From the NCBI GenBank assembly GCA_035048495.1, contig CM068552.1:26600154-26664153 (forward strand): DNA of 64,000 bases, written 5' to 3'. The notes below the pieces were generated by a model, which was given only the letters and a program-made list of their open reading frames with translations, was not told the origin of the DNA and ran no database searches. Source of the DNA: Euptelea pleiosperma (Eukaryota; Streptophyta; Magnoliopsida; Ranunculales; Eupteleaceae). The position numbers were made by a program, and so were the translations under genes. Positions 21,761-33,065 of this stretch are shown piece by piece; within the stretch, counting starts at the first letter, position 1; each line of letters opens with the position of its first letter.

Positions 21761-24534
21761 CTAGTGTTTGCTCCTGTGCGAAGCACGGGTATTCGATTTT
21801 CTAAAATATTTTTTGTAGAAAATAATTACACATCAGTTTTAAGAAGATAATTTTTTTGTAGAAAATAAAATTAAGTATGAAAAATAAACTTGTAATTGAT
21901 GTATGTATAGAAAAATGCGACATCAGCCTTTCGTATTATAAAAAATAATTTTGGCATTTAGTAGCTTGAGTTGATGTCTTTTTTGTGCCAAGATGCATTT
22001 TAATTCAAAAACGTTTTGTTTATAATATTACAATTCAATGTTATAAGAAAATATCTCCTAAGTTCCTAAACTTGCTCATGTTTGTGTACACAGTATAAAA
22101 AAAATTATAGTAAAAAGATATTATTTATTAGTCTTTGTTAGTGATAGAAATCGTATTCATTAGATTCTCTATAATTACTTTAAAGAACAAAATGTAATTA
22201 ATCGACTTTATTAATTTTAAGAAAGTCTTAAAACTTTCCTTACCTATTAGTTTTAAATAGTGAGTAAACATTTTAGGATTCCTTAGATTTCTATTTCGGT
22301 CTCGCTTAAAACTCTATATTATTCTTCTAATTCTCCCCATCGTGTTCTATTTCTCTCCTTAAATTTTCTTCCTTTTTCTAAAACAACTCAATTTCCTAAA
22401 AAATCTCCTCTTTAAATGGCCTGATGTCTCTTCTTAAATTCCTTCCATTTTTTAAATAACTCTCTTTCTTAAAAAATATCATCTTGTAAATGACAGAATT
22501 ATGCTTGGTGGCAGATTAAATAGAATGAAAGAAAGACATATAGACGTTTAAAAAGACTTTAGTGACGTTTTCATAGTGACTTTGAGGATTAACGTGTTGT
22601 TATCAACGTTTGGACAATTCTCAAAAGTGCGTGTCTAGAGACCAATGACAAATTCTTTGGTGTCATATCACACAAAAAGAGTAGATCTACATGAGATAGT
22701 ATGTGAGACCTACATGAGATGATAAAGATGGCAATATGCGACAATTTCATAGCTCACAAACTATAGTGATTGAGGTATTTCGGGTTACCAAATTTTCATC
22801 TTGGATTTTACAAAAGTTTGATAGATCCTTTTGTGAATTGAAGGCAAAATGGATATTTGATTGATGGATCCAATATTTGTGTCTAGCGTTGAAATGATAT
22901 GCTTTCATGGTCTACTTTGTTATGGTAAGTTACCCGGGATTTAGAGCCTTAGTGAATTGTTTTGAAGTGGCAATAGGCTCTGGAGGTTTGGACAATGACT
23001 TATATTGAATCCATCATAGTAAAGGATAATATAAAAATATGTCTTTTTTCTCAATATATAGGGAAAAGGATTACATGATGCAAACTTCCACCTTAGATGA
23101 AGTTTAGTCAACCATTCCATTGACGCCTCAACGCATCAAGCAAACCCAATAAGAAGAAAATGGATCAACAAACAAAGATAAAGAAGAAAACACTTTGATC
23201 AACCCATTAATGTAAATAAGCATTGCGATCCCTAAAAAGATTGAACTACGTTGAGGAGAGTCTATTGGGACGTTATTCCTTGATCTTTAACTTTTGCTCT
23301 AGGGTGGTTGTTTGCAGTATTCTTTTGGTTTTCCTGTGATATATTCATCACATAGATATATCCTCCACTGTTGAACCTATATGATAATATTTTCAGGAGA
23401 TTTTCTGCCATTGCAAAGCTCATTTTAATTTTAAATGAGCTTATAACATGCCTGGCTATATCATCCCAACTGAGATAACTTTATACAGACAACAAAAGAG
23501 ATGAAGAAGAAAAAAATGATTAAAGCCAAATAAAATAGTAGATTTCAATTAGATTAAGGAACTACCTAACAATTCAAACCCTAAAAAAATATTAAAAAAC
23601 CCTAAAATAAATAATAATTTCTCCTCAACCACCTTTTCTTCTTCTCTTTCATTGTCTTCTTTTTCTTCTCTAGTCTCTCACTTCTAACACCTTTCTAACA
23701 ACCATCCTTCATGGCTCTACACTAATAAAGCTATAATCATAGAGATGTAGAGCGTTTCAATTTATGAGAATTTTGATCTCTTGACGTTTTGGAATGGAGA
23801 GAACGATTGGGTTTTTAAAACGTATTTGGGAGAATGAGGAGATGATATTTAGAAATTAATGGGGAGAATGGTCATAATTAATGCATTGGTTTTGGAAACA
23901 AATCAAAATGAATTTCTTAATGCATTGTTGAAAATTAAGGAATTAATGAATGAAATAAGGAGAGGAAGAGTCGTAAGATTGGAAAGACAAAAGACGTTTC
24001 GGAATTAATTGGAGATAGGCGAGAATTTAAGAATTAATGAAGAAATTAAATAGAGGGAGAGTAACAGAATTGGAAAGAGAGATGTTGGTTTTGGAAACAA
24101 ACCAAAATGGATTTCTTAATGTATTATTGAAAATTTAGAAATTAATGAATGAAATAAGGAGATGGAGAGTTGTAGGATTGGAAAGAGAGAATACGTTTTG
24201 GAATTAATTGGAGATGGAGAGAGAATTTAAGAATGAATGAAGAAATTAGAGAGAGGTACAGGGATATTTTTGGGATAAATAAAAAACCTGGAGAAAGCGC
24301 CACCTCAGTAGGGTCGAGCTTTAGTATAGATAATAGATTTAGGAATTAATGAATGAAATAAGGAGATGGAGAGTCGTAGGATTGGAAAGAGAGAATAAGT
24401 TTTGGAATTAATTGGAGATGGAGAGAGAATTTAAGAATTAATGAAGAAATTAAAGAGAGGTACAGGGGTATTTTTGAGATAAACTAAAAAGCTGGAGAAA
24501 GTGCCACCTCAACAGGGTCGAGCTTTAGTATAGA
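21761..24534 (-). mobile_element. Non-autonomous Helitron 1
   Basis: On the minus strand it starts TCTATACTAAAGCTCGACCC (5' end at 24,534). It ends with a hairpin CCCGTGCTTCGCACAGG followed 8 bp later by CTAG (21,761-21,764). It is flanked by A (21,760) and T (24,535), as expected for AT insertion. No Rep/helicase coding is seen. The 5' terminal 204 bp is tandemly duplicated (edges at about 24,330 and 24,534), and a third weaker copy starts at about 23,926. I do not recognise a captured host gene. Confidence 0.75.
24130..24534 (-). repeat. Tandem duplication of the Helitron 5' end
   Basis: Two copies, period about 203-204 bp, each ending in GGGTCGAGCTTTAGTATAGA. The shared block GGAGATGGAGAGT occurs at 24,159 and 24,362. 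Both carry a full 5' terminus, so the element has two possible starts. Confidence 0.8.
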
Positions 24535-24537
24535 TAA

Positions 24538-25842
24538 CTAGTAATGAAAGCCCGTGCTAAAGCACGGGTGGAAATAGAAAATACAAACTAACAACAATTA
24601 ATTTTTATATCTACATCTAATTGTAGTAAATAATACAGAAAATTTGCTTAACTATTCCCTTTCCCTTCATCCTCTTTAAACATGATAAGAAAATGAAAAA
24701 AATTGTTAATACCAAAAGAAAATAAAAAATTAGTTTTATAATCTTCATTTTTACATTCAAGCATCGCACAACAACACATCCACTATGTCCATAATAGTGA
24801 CGACCCTTTCATCAGTTCTCCCCATCTTCATATTATTTTTATTCACAATCTTCTCTTCTTTATCTTCAACAACATCTCATTAGCCTGTAAAACATGATAA
24901 GAAAATAAAAAAAAGGACTAACAATGGAAGAAGATAAAAAAAATTCATAATCTTCGTTTTTACCTTCAAAGATTTATACAATCCTAAAAAATTGAAACCC
25001 TACAAATAAACAAACAATCATTCTAGAGTCTAAACATAAACATGAATATAAATAATTGAATAACACTTCTTGTAGAGGCCCAAATCAAATATTTAGCGGA
25101 GACGACTCATTGAAGGATAAAAAAGTTTTAGAAGAGATGGTAAAGATATCGAACCATATTGGTTTTTCTCTTGCTTTTGTGTCTTCGTCATTCGTTGAAG
25201 CTCAATCGGTGAGAGGAAATGTGAGAACCCTACCTAAACCCTAATATTTATATATTATCGAATTAATGGCTAATTAAATGGATATTTATTTATTAACGAA
25301 ATATGAAGAGACATTAGATGTCAATAATGGAAGTGATGTTAATGAGAAAAACGTTTTAATTGAAACAAAAATAGAATGTTGTGAAAATTGAAGAAAGGAG
25401 ATGGAAAGCCATTAGAAGGCCATAATGGAAGGCGGTGGTAATGGGATAAACGTTTTGATTGAAACATAAATAGAAGGTTGTGAATGTTATGTTTTGGAAA
25501 ATAAAACGGTGTTAAGAGACGTTGAGAAAGACGAATTTAAGAACGAAGGAATAAATAATTTAAGAATGAAAGAGATAACTAATGAATAAATAATTAAAAT
25601 TTAAAAAAAAATAAATTGAATTGGTTAGAAAGTCTAAACAGTCCTTAATGTTTGAGGTGCATTACTTAAAGTGTCAAGGGGTATTTTTGGAAAAGACAAA
25701 AAAGATTGGGTAGAGTTAAGCGGATGAGAGAGGAAAGAAAATTTTAGGTTGTTGACATAGCACTCTGCATGAGGAGAGTGCCACGTCAACTTGATGTGGA
25801 GGAGAGAGAACGACGCCGCTCACTTCTTTGCTATAGTATAGA
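24538..25842 (-). mobile_element. Non-autonomous Helitron 2
   Basis: On the minus strand it starts TCTATACTATAGCAAAGAAG (5' end at 25,842). It ends with the hairpin CCCGTGCTTTAGCACGGG, then CTTTCATTA and CTAG at 24,541-24,538. It is flanked by A (24,537) and T (25,843). It is separated from Helitron 1 by only TAA. A short ORF at 25,056-25,244 has no recognised domain. No helicase is encoded. Confidence 0.82.
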
Positions 25843-25936
25843 TATATAGATAGATGAGTTTCGGGATTCTTGTGATGTTAGTGATCTGGACCGTAGGACA
25901 AAGATTGTACGTTGTTGTCCTAAGGGCAATGCCAAC

Positions 25937-26303
25937 CATGATTTTAAAAACGACCGTTTAAACGGTAACGCCCAAGCTCGTTTCCGTTAAAGCCGTTTAA
26001 ACACGTTTTATCTTTTTTGAATAAAACGGCCATTTTTTTGTTTTAACGACCATTCAAATTGTTTAAACAGCCGTTAATTCTGAAAAAATTTTGTGAAAAA
26101 AAAATAGCCGTTAAAACCGTTTAATTCCGTTAAAATCCATTAAATTCTTCAAAATTTGAATTTCAACGCCATTTTTTTTCATTTAATTCTATTTTTTCTA
26201 ATTTTTTTCATTTTTGCCCATGGCCGTTTCAATCCGTTTGAATGATTTAAACAGTAACGCCCCCAATCCTTTTAACTGTTAAAACGGCCTCCTTTAAATC
26301 TTG
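25937..26303. mobile_element. hAT-type MITE, TSD ATGCCAAC
   Basis: A 367-bp element with ends CATGATTTTAAAAACG and its relative TTTAAATCTTG, flanked by 8-bp repeats ATGCCAAC (25,929-25,936 and 26,304-26,311). The interior is full of CGTTTAAACGG-type palindromes. It is non-coding. Confidence 0.85.
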
Positions 26304-26313
26304 ATGCCAACAC

Positions 26314-26716
26314 CATGGTTTTAAAAACGGCCGTTTAAACGGTGACGCCCCAAGCCCGTTTCGTTAAAACCGTTTAAACACATTTTAACGGTTTTGAAGA
26401 AAACGGCCATTTTTTTGTTTTAACGGCAGTTAAAATCTTTTAAACAGCCGTTTAATTCTGAAAAATTTTGTGAAAAAAACGGCCGTTTAATTCCGTTAAA
26501 ATCCGTTTAATTTTCATTAAATTCCATTATTTTTCAAATTTCAAAATTTGAATTTCAGCGCCATTTTTTCTGTTAAAATTGTTAAAAACCGTTAAAATCC
26601 GTTTAATTCTATTTTTTTCCATTTTTACCCTGGCCGTTTCAATCCGTTTTAACGGCGGTTTAAACGGTAACGCCCCCAGTCCGTTTGACCGTTAAAACGG
26701 CCTCCTTTAAACCTTG
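26314..26716. mobile_element. hAT-type MITE, TSD GCCAACAC
   Basis: A 403-bp second copy in the same orientation, with ends CATGGTTTTAAAAACGG and TTTAAACCTTG. It is flanked by GCCAACAC (26,306-26,313 and 26,717-26,724). Its left TSD overlaps the right TSD of the preceding element, so both hit practically the same target. Confidence 0.85.
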
Positions 26717-26724
26717 GCCAACAC

Positions 26725-27395
26725 TACAACGGTATATATTTACTCAGTAGTTTACTATTGTTAGTTTTTTACCACTGGACTGTCACATCGTTGACCTAAA
26801 AGCAAACAAGAACATGAGACACGTGCCCTAACTTGTCGTGCACGTGTTGGGACCGTCTTCGTCATGTGTCATGGCTTTAATCACGATATTACGTGTTCTG
26901 GCTCTGGCTCTGGCCACGGCCCCGCGAGGAGCGTGCGACATTAGGGTTAGCGTTAAATAGTCTCTCACGGATTGTTACCCTATTTACCGCCGATTATGAA
27001 TGTTTGTCTGGCCCACCCCTTACTGGACTACACACCAAAAATGAGTCTGATTGGTAATTTATAACCATTGATTGGAACATTTATCATCATAGCGGTGATT
27101 TCTAGCTAGCCATTGTATTCTTGCACATTTTGGGATTCACAAATCCAACGGATAGAAATCACCAATAAAGATGAGTTTTTGTGTGTGGACGAAAAAAGAG
27201 TGCTGCACGTGATACTTGTGAGGGTGGATATCAAGTGTCTGTAAATGATCTATTGGCTAGGATCATCCAATGGGAGTGTCTTTGGGCTATGGTGCACAGG
27301 AAGGTATCTTTCATCCGATGGTCCAATTAATGACACGTGCAATTGATGAATCGTTAATCATGTATAGTGTCGGTTGGAAGATCTATCGGTTATTC
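26725..27395. other. Intergenic with a degraded MULE-like block
   Basis: No gene is seen. About 26,990-27,220 keeps faint MULE arms (CCAAAAATGAGTCTGATTGG and its partner). A block AACAAGAACATGAGACACGTGC near 26,805 recurs near 31,980. Confidence 0.35.
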
Positions 27396-28470
27396 AAGTG
27401 TGCTACTGTCGGTGATGGTAGAACCTGGAGATGGGAGTAACTCCTCATATGATGTGGACCTGAGGAGTAGAAGTCGTCCTGAAGCAGACAGTACTCCATG
27501 TTATTTGATTTAAATATAAGCCTGCAAGTAGTACTAGTACCTAATTCAAGGACACATGACCTTGTGAACTCTCCATCTAGGGACCTCCCCCAACTCTAAA
27601 TCTAAGAGTAAATCTTACCTAACCACCACCGCTGGCCAGGTAGCTACTTCACCAACCACAATATAAGCCACGTCGCAATTTCTTAGAGGACATGACCGTA
27701 TAAATGTTTGGTCAATCCCTAGGTGGACCTATAAACCCAAAATCAACTTGATCAGTGATTTCTAAGCGTTAGTTGAAGTCATTTTCATGTGGGTTGATTT
27801 TAACCGTAGGAATTTGAGCATTATTTACCAGAATTTTAGTCTGTAGGTCCAGTTAGAGATTGGTCAAACATCCATACGGCCAGGATTTCCCTGACCGTCG
27901 GTGGTCAGGCAACTGACAAACCATGTTTTATTTCGTCATCCACAACCAGACGAAGAAAAGTGGGGGTGCCCGCACCACCGGCAAAAGATACAACTTTAGA
28001 AAAAGCAAAAAACATATCACGTGCATCGTCCACAGTGAACCCTACTCCACATGCCATACAAAACCATACAAAGCGACCTGCGAAGCCATAGGTCAGCCTG
28101 ACCGTCACAATTGTGTGTGTGTGTGTGGGGGGGGGGGGGGGCATAGATCGAAAAGAAGATGATAGGATCAACTGTTACATATATCTTTTTTTTACTTGTT
28201 TAAGAAATAATTTAGATTCCACATCATAATCGAGTAGATGGCCCACAGACGGCAACGTCTCCTTTTCGGTCGGTTAGGATGTTAGTTAAGAAAAAAAAGG
28301 CGGGGAATAAGGGCCGGAGTTTGTTTTTGTTATTTTCCGGTTAATCCGTCGCTTTGGATGTTAAATTGAAATTTAGTAAGAGAAGCAAACTTAGTCATGA
28401 ATCATGATAACACCATGTTTAACGGACATGATTAAGAACGCTCAACGTATGTTGCAAATTCTCGTCCGTT
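27395..28470 (+). repeat. Dispersed repeat, copy 3 of 3, with nested MULE
   Basis: The longest of three copies (others at 8,190 and 11,420). It contains a MULE-family element at about 27,606-27,912, starting GAGTAAATCTTACC and ending near GGTGGTCAGGCAA. ORFs on both strands at 27,905-28,171 cover this repeat and look spurious. Confidence 0.55.
28113..28141 (+). repeat. (GT)n plus poly-G run
   Basis: A short GT run followed by about 14 G residues. Likely to be variable and error-prone. Confidence 0.85.
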
Positions 28471-28564
28471 TGAAGTAAACGACAATCTTAATTTGCAACT
28501 TTTCTTTCTTTTCCCGCATTTGGCCGCCAATATTTGACCAATTTGTTTTTATATCTGTTTGGTT

Positions 28565-28676
28565 GGTAAATCCATCATTTTGAGAACCGGAACCGATACG
28601 AACCGACAATATTAATTCTGATTCTCGGTACCTAGGAACTGAACTGAACCAGAACTGACCTGTTCAGACCCCTAAT
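28565..28676. repeat. hAT-type MITE, right-end fragment
   Basis: GAGAACCGGAACC blocks leading to an end CAGACCCCTAAT, related to the TTGACACCCCTA terminus of the 5,304-5,713 element. Confidence 0.5.
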
Positions 28677-28708
28677 ATGTTTAAGGTGATGCAGAGGTCT
28701 CTCGTGGC

Positions 28709-29082
28709 TAGCTGTGTCAATTTTACATGTTTAACTGAAATCGAATCGGAACTGGAACTGAAACCAGAACCGATAAACTGCAGGTTCCGGTTCTGCACCT
28801 TTGGGAGTTGACTTAAAACAAACCGGAATTGAAACCGAACCGAAAAACCAATAGTAACCAAATCAAACTGATATATAAATATAGTGTTGAAATTGTAATG
28901 TTATCAAGATTTGTACCAAAATTCTCGAATTGGAACCAAAACCGACCAGAACCAAGTAATCGGATTTGGTTCCAGATTCATTCATTTGAGAATTAGAACT
29001 GATTAGAATCGACAATATTGATTCTGGACCCGGTTCTGGGTACCTCAGGAATTGAACTAGAACCAACCCGATGACACCCATA
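28709..29082. mobile_element. hAT-type MITE, TSD CTCGTGGC
   Basis: A 374-bp element related to 5,304-5,713. Ends are TAGCTGTGTCAA and ATGACACCCATA, with a perfect 8-bp TSD CTCGTGGC at 28,701-28,708 and 29,083-29,090. The terminal repeats have decayed, but the TSD is intact. It is non-coding. Confidence 0.85.
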
Positions 29083-29263
29083 CTCGTGGCCCTACATAGC
29101 GCATTTTTTTTTATCTCTAAGAATATGCCATGTGGCATTTTTATGTGTAACCATAAAAAGGCAAAGATCCAAAAATTTCTCCTTGATTGTGGTGCTCTCA
29201 GGAAAAACCCAACGGTTCGTTTGTTAAAAAACGAACAAAAACTTCCATACTCAAGCTGCACAC

Positions 29264-29592
29264 GTATGGAGTAAACCTTCGCGAAGCCGATCACAGCCCA
29301 CAATACCAGCCACGTGGCATACTCTTAATGGATTAAATTTAGGCGGGCCTACGAACCAAAAATAAATCTGATTAGTGATTTCTAAGCATTGGATTAAAGT
29401 TATTTTCATGGGTTGATTTTAGCTGCCGTAGGTATTTGAGCATTATTGAGCGTTAATTGGGTCCAAAGATCCAAAGGTTGTAAATTACTAATGAGGCTGA
29501 TTTTTGGTTTGCAGGTCCACCGAGGGACTGGCCAAACATCCATACGGTCAGCGACCTCTAAGAGTGTGGGCTGTGATCGGCTTCGCTCACAG
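29264..29592. mobile_element. MULE-family palindromic element
   Basis: The left arm is GGAGTAAACCTTCGCGAAGCC followed by GATCACAGCCCACAATACCAGCC. The right arm ends CTGTGATCGGCTTCGCTCACAG. Both keep the GTATGGATG block. The outermost right end and the TSD are not found. Confidence 0.65.
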
Positions 29593-29728
29593 CATGGTGG
29601 GGGACCTCCAACTTCTTAGTCCCACAAAGGAGATGAAATACGTATCTTCAAATTGATCATGCCCATCAGCTCGTAGCTTTTCCTACGTATCTTCAAAGAG
29701 AAATGGTCGAGTTACAGTCCATTCGACC

Positions 29729-29916
29729 GACAAAATTTTGCTGACTGCGGGCTGTCAACGAAGTCGCTGACTGCCAAAAAGCCATCGACGACACGTACAG
29801 GAGAGCTTTTGCTTTTAAAAACAAAACGAACCGAAACAGATACTTTTTCCTCGTGATGTTGGCTTTGTGGCAGTCATCAGCTTCGCTAACAGCCTGCAGT
29901 CAGCAAAGTTTTACTA
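29729..29916. mobile_element. Short MULE-related foldback element
   Basis: A 188-bp element with roughly 46-bp inverted arms: TTGCTGACTGCGGGCTGTC on the left, and GCCTGCAGTCAGCAAAGTTTT on the right apart from one trailing base of context. The centre is unrelated. No TSD match is visible. Confidence 0.6.
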
Positions 29917-30024
29917 GCATACACAACCACTACGTGCCGTGTGATGTACTTGGTATGCTGGGTCCCACTCGGGCGTTGAAAATCTAAAAGAACGATATGG
30001 GTTTGAAAAGTGGTACCTGTGATG

Positions 30025-30201
30025 GAGTAAAACTTCTGTCACAACAAAGTTGCAAATCACACAATCACAGCCAATGAGTTCTCGGCACGTACACCACAAA
30101 GCAAAGCACATGGGTACGTTGAAAAGCACTTGTGTACGTGCCGAGAACTCATTGGCTTGTGACTGTGTGATTTACAATTTCTTGTGATAGAAGTTTTACT
30201 C
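30025..30201. mobile_element. Short MULE-related MITE with near-perfect hairpin
   Basis: A 177-bp element with ends GAGTAAAACTTCT and AGAAGTTTTACTC. Both arms (about 70 bp) share AATGAGTTCTCGGCACGTAC in opposite orientation. Flanks CCTGTGATG (30,016-30,024) and CCTGGTGATG (30,202-30,211) look like a TSD with a 1-bp indel. The transcript would form a long stem. Confidence 0.75.
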
Positions 30202-30214
30202 CCTGGTGATGGGT

Positions 30215-31115
30215 TATCCGTACTGACATATCAGATAATTACTCTATGATTATAGTTTCTGTTTGATAAATTCTTCAATGATTACAATTCTTAACAAACA
30301 AAATGCTAACAAATCTGAAGCTTGAGAGAGAAATTATCCCACTTGCCCTCGTATTTTTTCTGACTGATTTCCAAATTAATTTTTTTTTTTTTCTGATAGA
30401 AATCCCTCTTGCCCTCACAATCACATATGGTAGATTGATTGGCAGTGGTAGCTAGTTCCCTGTAACAACCTGAGCAAATTAATTCGTCCATCCACCAGGT
30501 CCTCGTGAAGGGGAGCACGCACGTGAAGAAAGTAAAAAACCACCGACCAATGGTCCATGCTTCGCGGCCATATAGTTAATAGATATACCTGCGGTAGTGG
30601 TAGCGGCGCGCAACAGCATATATAGGAGATGGTGGTGGAGCCCACTGACGTGTCTGTGGGGTCACTAACGGCGTATCCAACCCATTAGGCGAACCTGATA
30701 ACATCGGAGTGCCTGCGTGCAGGTGGAGGAGAGTATGGCTTATTGAAAGCAGTATTCGCTGAAATGCGTGGGAAATGTGTGGTTGAGATTCTTTATAGAC
30801 GACTGGACAACTCTACTAATTTTTTGTTCCTCGTCTTGGGACTCTTTTCCCAAGTCTCGGCTTCTTAGCATTCATTATTTGGATGGTTTTGGTTGGATAT
30901 TCAAGTCATATCCTCAGTGGATAAGTTAACGGATATGGTATGGGCCTCAACCAACTCGTTCAATGGTACGTTTAATTCCAGCATATCGAGATCATAGTTA
31001 GCAATTCGGCATACCGCAAAGATTCGAAAAGGAGAAGTTCGAGTTTAATTCGGTTTCAGGATATAAAAGTTCGGTCAAAGATGCTAACACTACCCCATCA
31101 TTATAGATTACTTGG
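30215..31115. other. Intergenic; includes duplicated segment copy 2
   Basis: About 30,725-30,985 is related to 21,525-21,758. Elsewhere I see no gene, domain or clear repeat. ORFs here are short and without recognisable features. Confidence 0.4.
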
Positions 31116-31119
31116 CAGT

Positions 31120-31398
31120 GAGTAGAACTTTGCTGACCAGCACGGGTCAGAACCACAATATGAACCACGTGGCAGTTTGTAGAGTATTGTGACCGGTATG
31201 GATGTTTGGCCATTCCCTATGTCGACCTACAAGCCAAAAATCAGCCTGATTAGTGATTTTAAACCTTTGGATCTTTGTACCCCAAATAATGGTCAATAAG
31301 GCCCCAATTCAACGGTTAAAAAGCAACCCATGAAGACAACTCCAATCCAGCTCTTAGAAAGCCCTAATAAGGCTATTTTTTTGCCCGTATATATAGGG
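31120..31398. repeat. MULE-family copy, 3' truncated
   Basis: It starts GAGTAGAACTTTGCTGACC and keeps the GAACCACGTGGCAG and GTATGGATGTTTGGCC blocks. The second arm stops where the next element begins. Confidence 0.6.
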
Positions 31399-31408
31399 TT
31401 GGGCTAAA

Positions 31409-31813
31409 GAGTAAACCTTCGCTCACACTTGTGTGTGAGCAAAGCCGATCACACACCACAATATGAGCCACGTGGCACACTATTAGAGGACAATGACCGT
31501 ATGGATGTTTGTCCAGTCCCTGGTTGGACCTGAAAACCAAAAATCGGCCCGATTAGTTATGTCAGACCTTTGGATCTAGTACCCCAAATAATGGTAAATA
31601 ATGCTCTAAGTTCTACGGTTAAAAGCAACCCATATGAATGACTCCAATCCAACACTTAGAAATCACTAATCAAACTAATTTTTGGTTTACAAGTCCATCG
31701 AGGGACTAGACAAACATCCATACGGTCATCGTCCTTTAAGAGTGTGCCCCGTGGCTCATATCGTGATGTGTGATCGGCTTTGCTCACACGGAAGTGTGAG
31801 CGAAGGTTTTCTC
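31409..31813. mobile_element. Complete MULE-family element with 10-bp TSD
   Basis: A 405-bp element flanked by perfect repeats TTGGGCTAAA (31,399-31,408 and 31,814-31,823). Ends are GAGTAAACCTTCGCTCACAC and its near-perfect complement. The long arms (about 150 bp or more) contain AAGCCGATCACA, GAGCCACGTGGCACACT and GTATGGATGTTTG in both orientations. A TSD of 9-11 bp plus long terminal repeats identifies Mutator-like elements. It has no transposase, so it is non-autonomous. This copy defines the boundaries of the family. Confidence 0.9.
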
Positions 31814-32063
31814 TTGGGCTAAACATCCATACAGTCAGAAATCTCTTCGAATATGCCACTCAGCTCATATTAAGGTCAGGGTGCAACTTAATTTGCAGAC
31901 CAACTTAGGTCAGCAAATTTATACTCCTCGGTAGTTTATTATTTTACCACATGAATTATAACATCGTTGACTTAAAAATAAACAAGAACATGGGAGACGT
32001 GCGTTAACTTGTCGAGCACGTGTGGGGCCGTCTTCACCCTGTTTTGGCAAGGTAGGCACGTGT

Positions 32064-33065
32064 CCTGAGAATGGTCCCACGCCCAATTAAGTGATCCAGA
32101 TCAACAAAGTAAAAATGTTATGAAAAAGAGTACTTTTAATTTGTCTTAATCCCTCATATTTCTCCTAACATTAATGCAATCGAATTCCGTGAAGGCAATA
32201 AAAACATCAAAAAGAACTTTATTGACGGAGGTACTTTATCAACGTTGATGACGTACAGATCATAGTATGAACCACGTGGCACACTCAGGTTTAAAAATTC
32301 TAAGCAGTATAGGGCCCACAGCCATCTTCATCTCTACGGTACGTCCACATTATGAAATTTAGGCAAGTAATTAATTAAAGGCCCTCGAGTGCCCCCAATA
32401 CATCTATTTGGAAGCTCTTGCAAGCATTCACGAGGTGGGATCTCAAAATTATTTAGAGAAAGAGCAATAAGCCGAGTAAAACTTGGCACACCGACCACAG
32501 TGACTGACCTCCCACAATATGAGCCACGTGGCACATTTTTAGAGGACACTGACTGTATGGATGTTTGGCCCAACTCTAGGTGAACCCTAGGGAAGAAATA
32601 TTGCCCTTATTAGTGATATCTAAGTGTTGGATTGGAGTTGTTAATTTTTCTGAGTTGATTTTTACCGTGGAATTCGAGCATTGTTTGGAGTACAAAGATT
32701 CAAAGGTTTGAAATTACTAATCAGACTAACTTTTGGTATCTAGGTCCACCTAGGGATGGGCCAAACATCCATACAGTCCCATGGCCTCTAAATGAGAATG
32801 GTCCCACACCCAAACAAGAGATCCAGATCAACAAAGTAAAAATGTTATGAAAAAAAGTACTTTTAATTTGTCTTAATCCCTCATATTTATCTTAACATTA
32901 ATGCAAATCGAATTCTATGAAGGCAATAAAAATACCAAAAAGATCATTTTGTTACGAGCTAATTAAGTTTAGAAGATGGTCTAGTAGAACATTATTAACG
33001 GAGGTACGTTATCAACGCTGATGACAACGTACAATATGAACCACGTGGCACACTCTTAGAGATCT
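32064..33065 (+). repeat. Local repeat unit A, with part of a MULE
   Basis: First of three related units (others at 38,220-39,235 and 39,240-39,840). It contains two copies of a 160-bp block starting near CCCAATTAAG..GATCCAGATCAACAAAG (32,086 and 32,811), a CATTCACGAGGTGGGATCTC block, and a MULE-family copy from 32,481. The final MULE at about 33,010-33,065 is broken by the solo LTR and continues at 36,336. Confidence 0.65.

Noticed and set aside
27905..28171. Overlapping ORFs on both strands
   Set aside because: They lie in dispersed-repeat copy 3 and a GT/G microsatellite, and the frames are not kept in the other copies.
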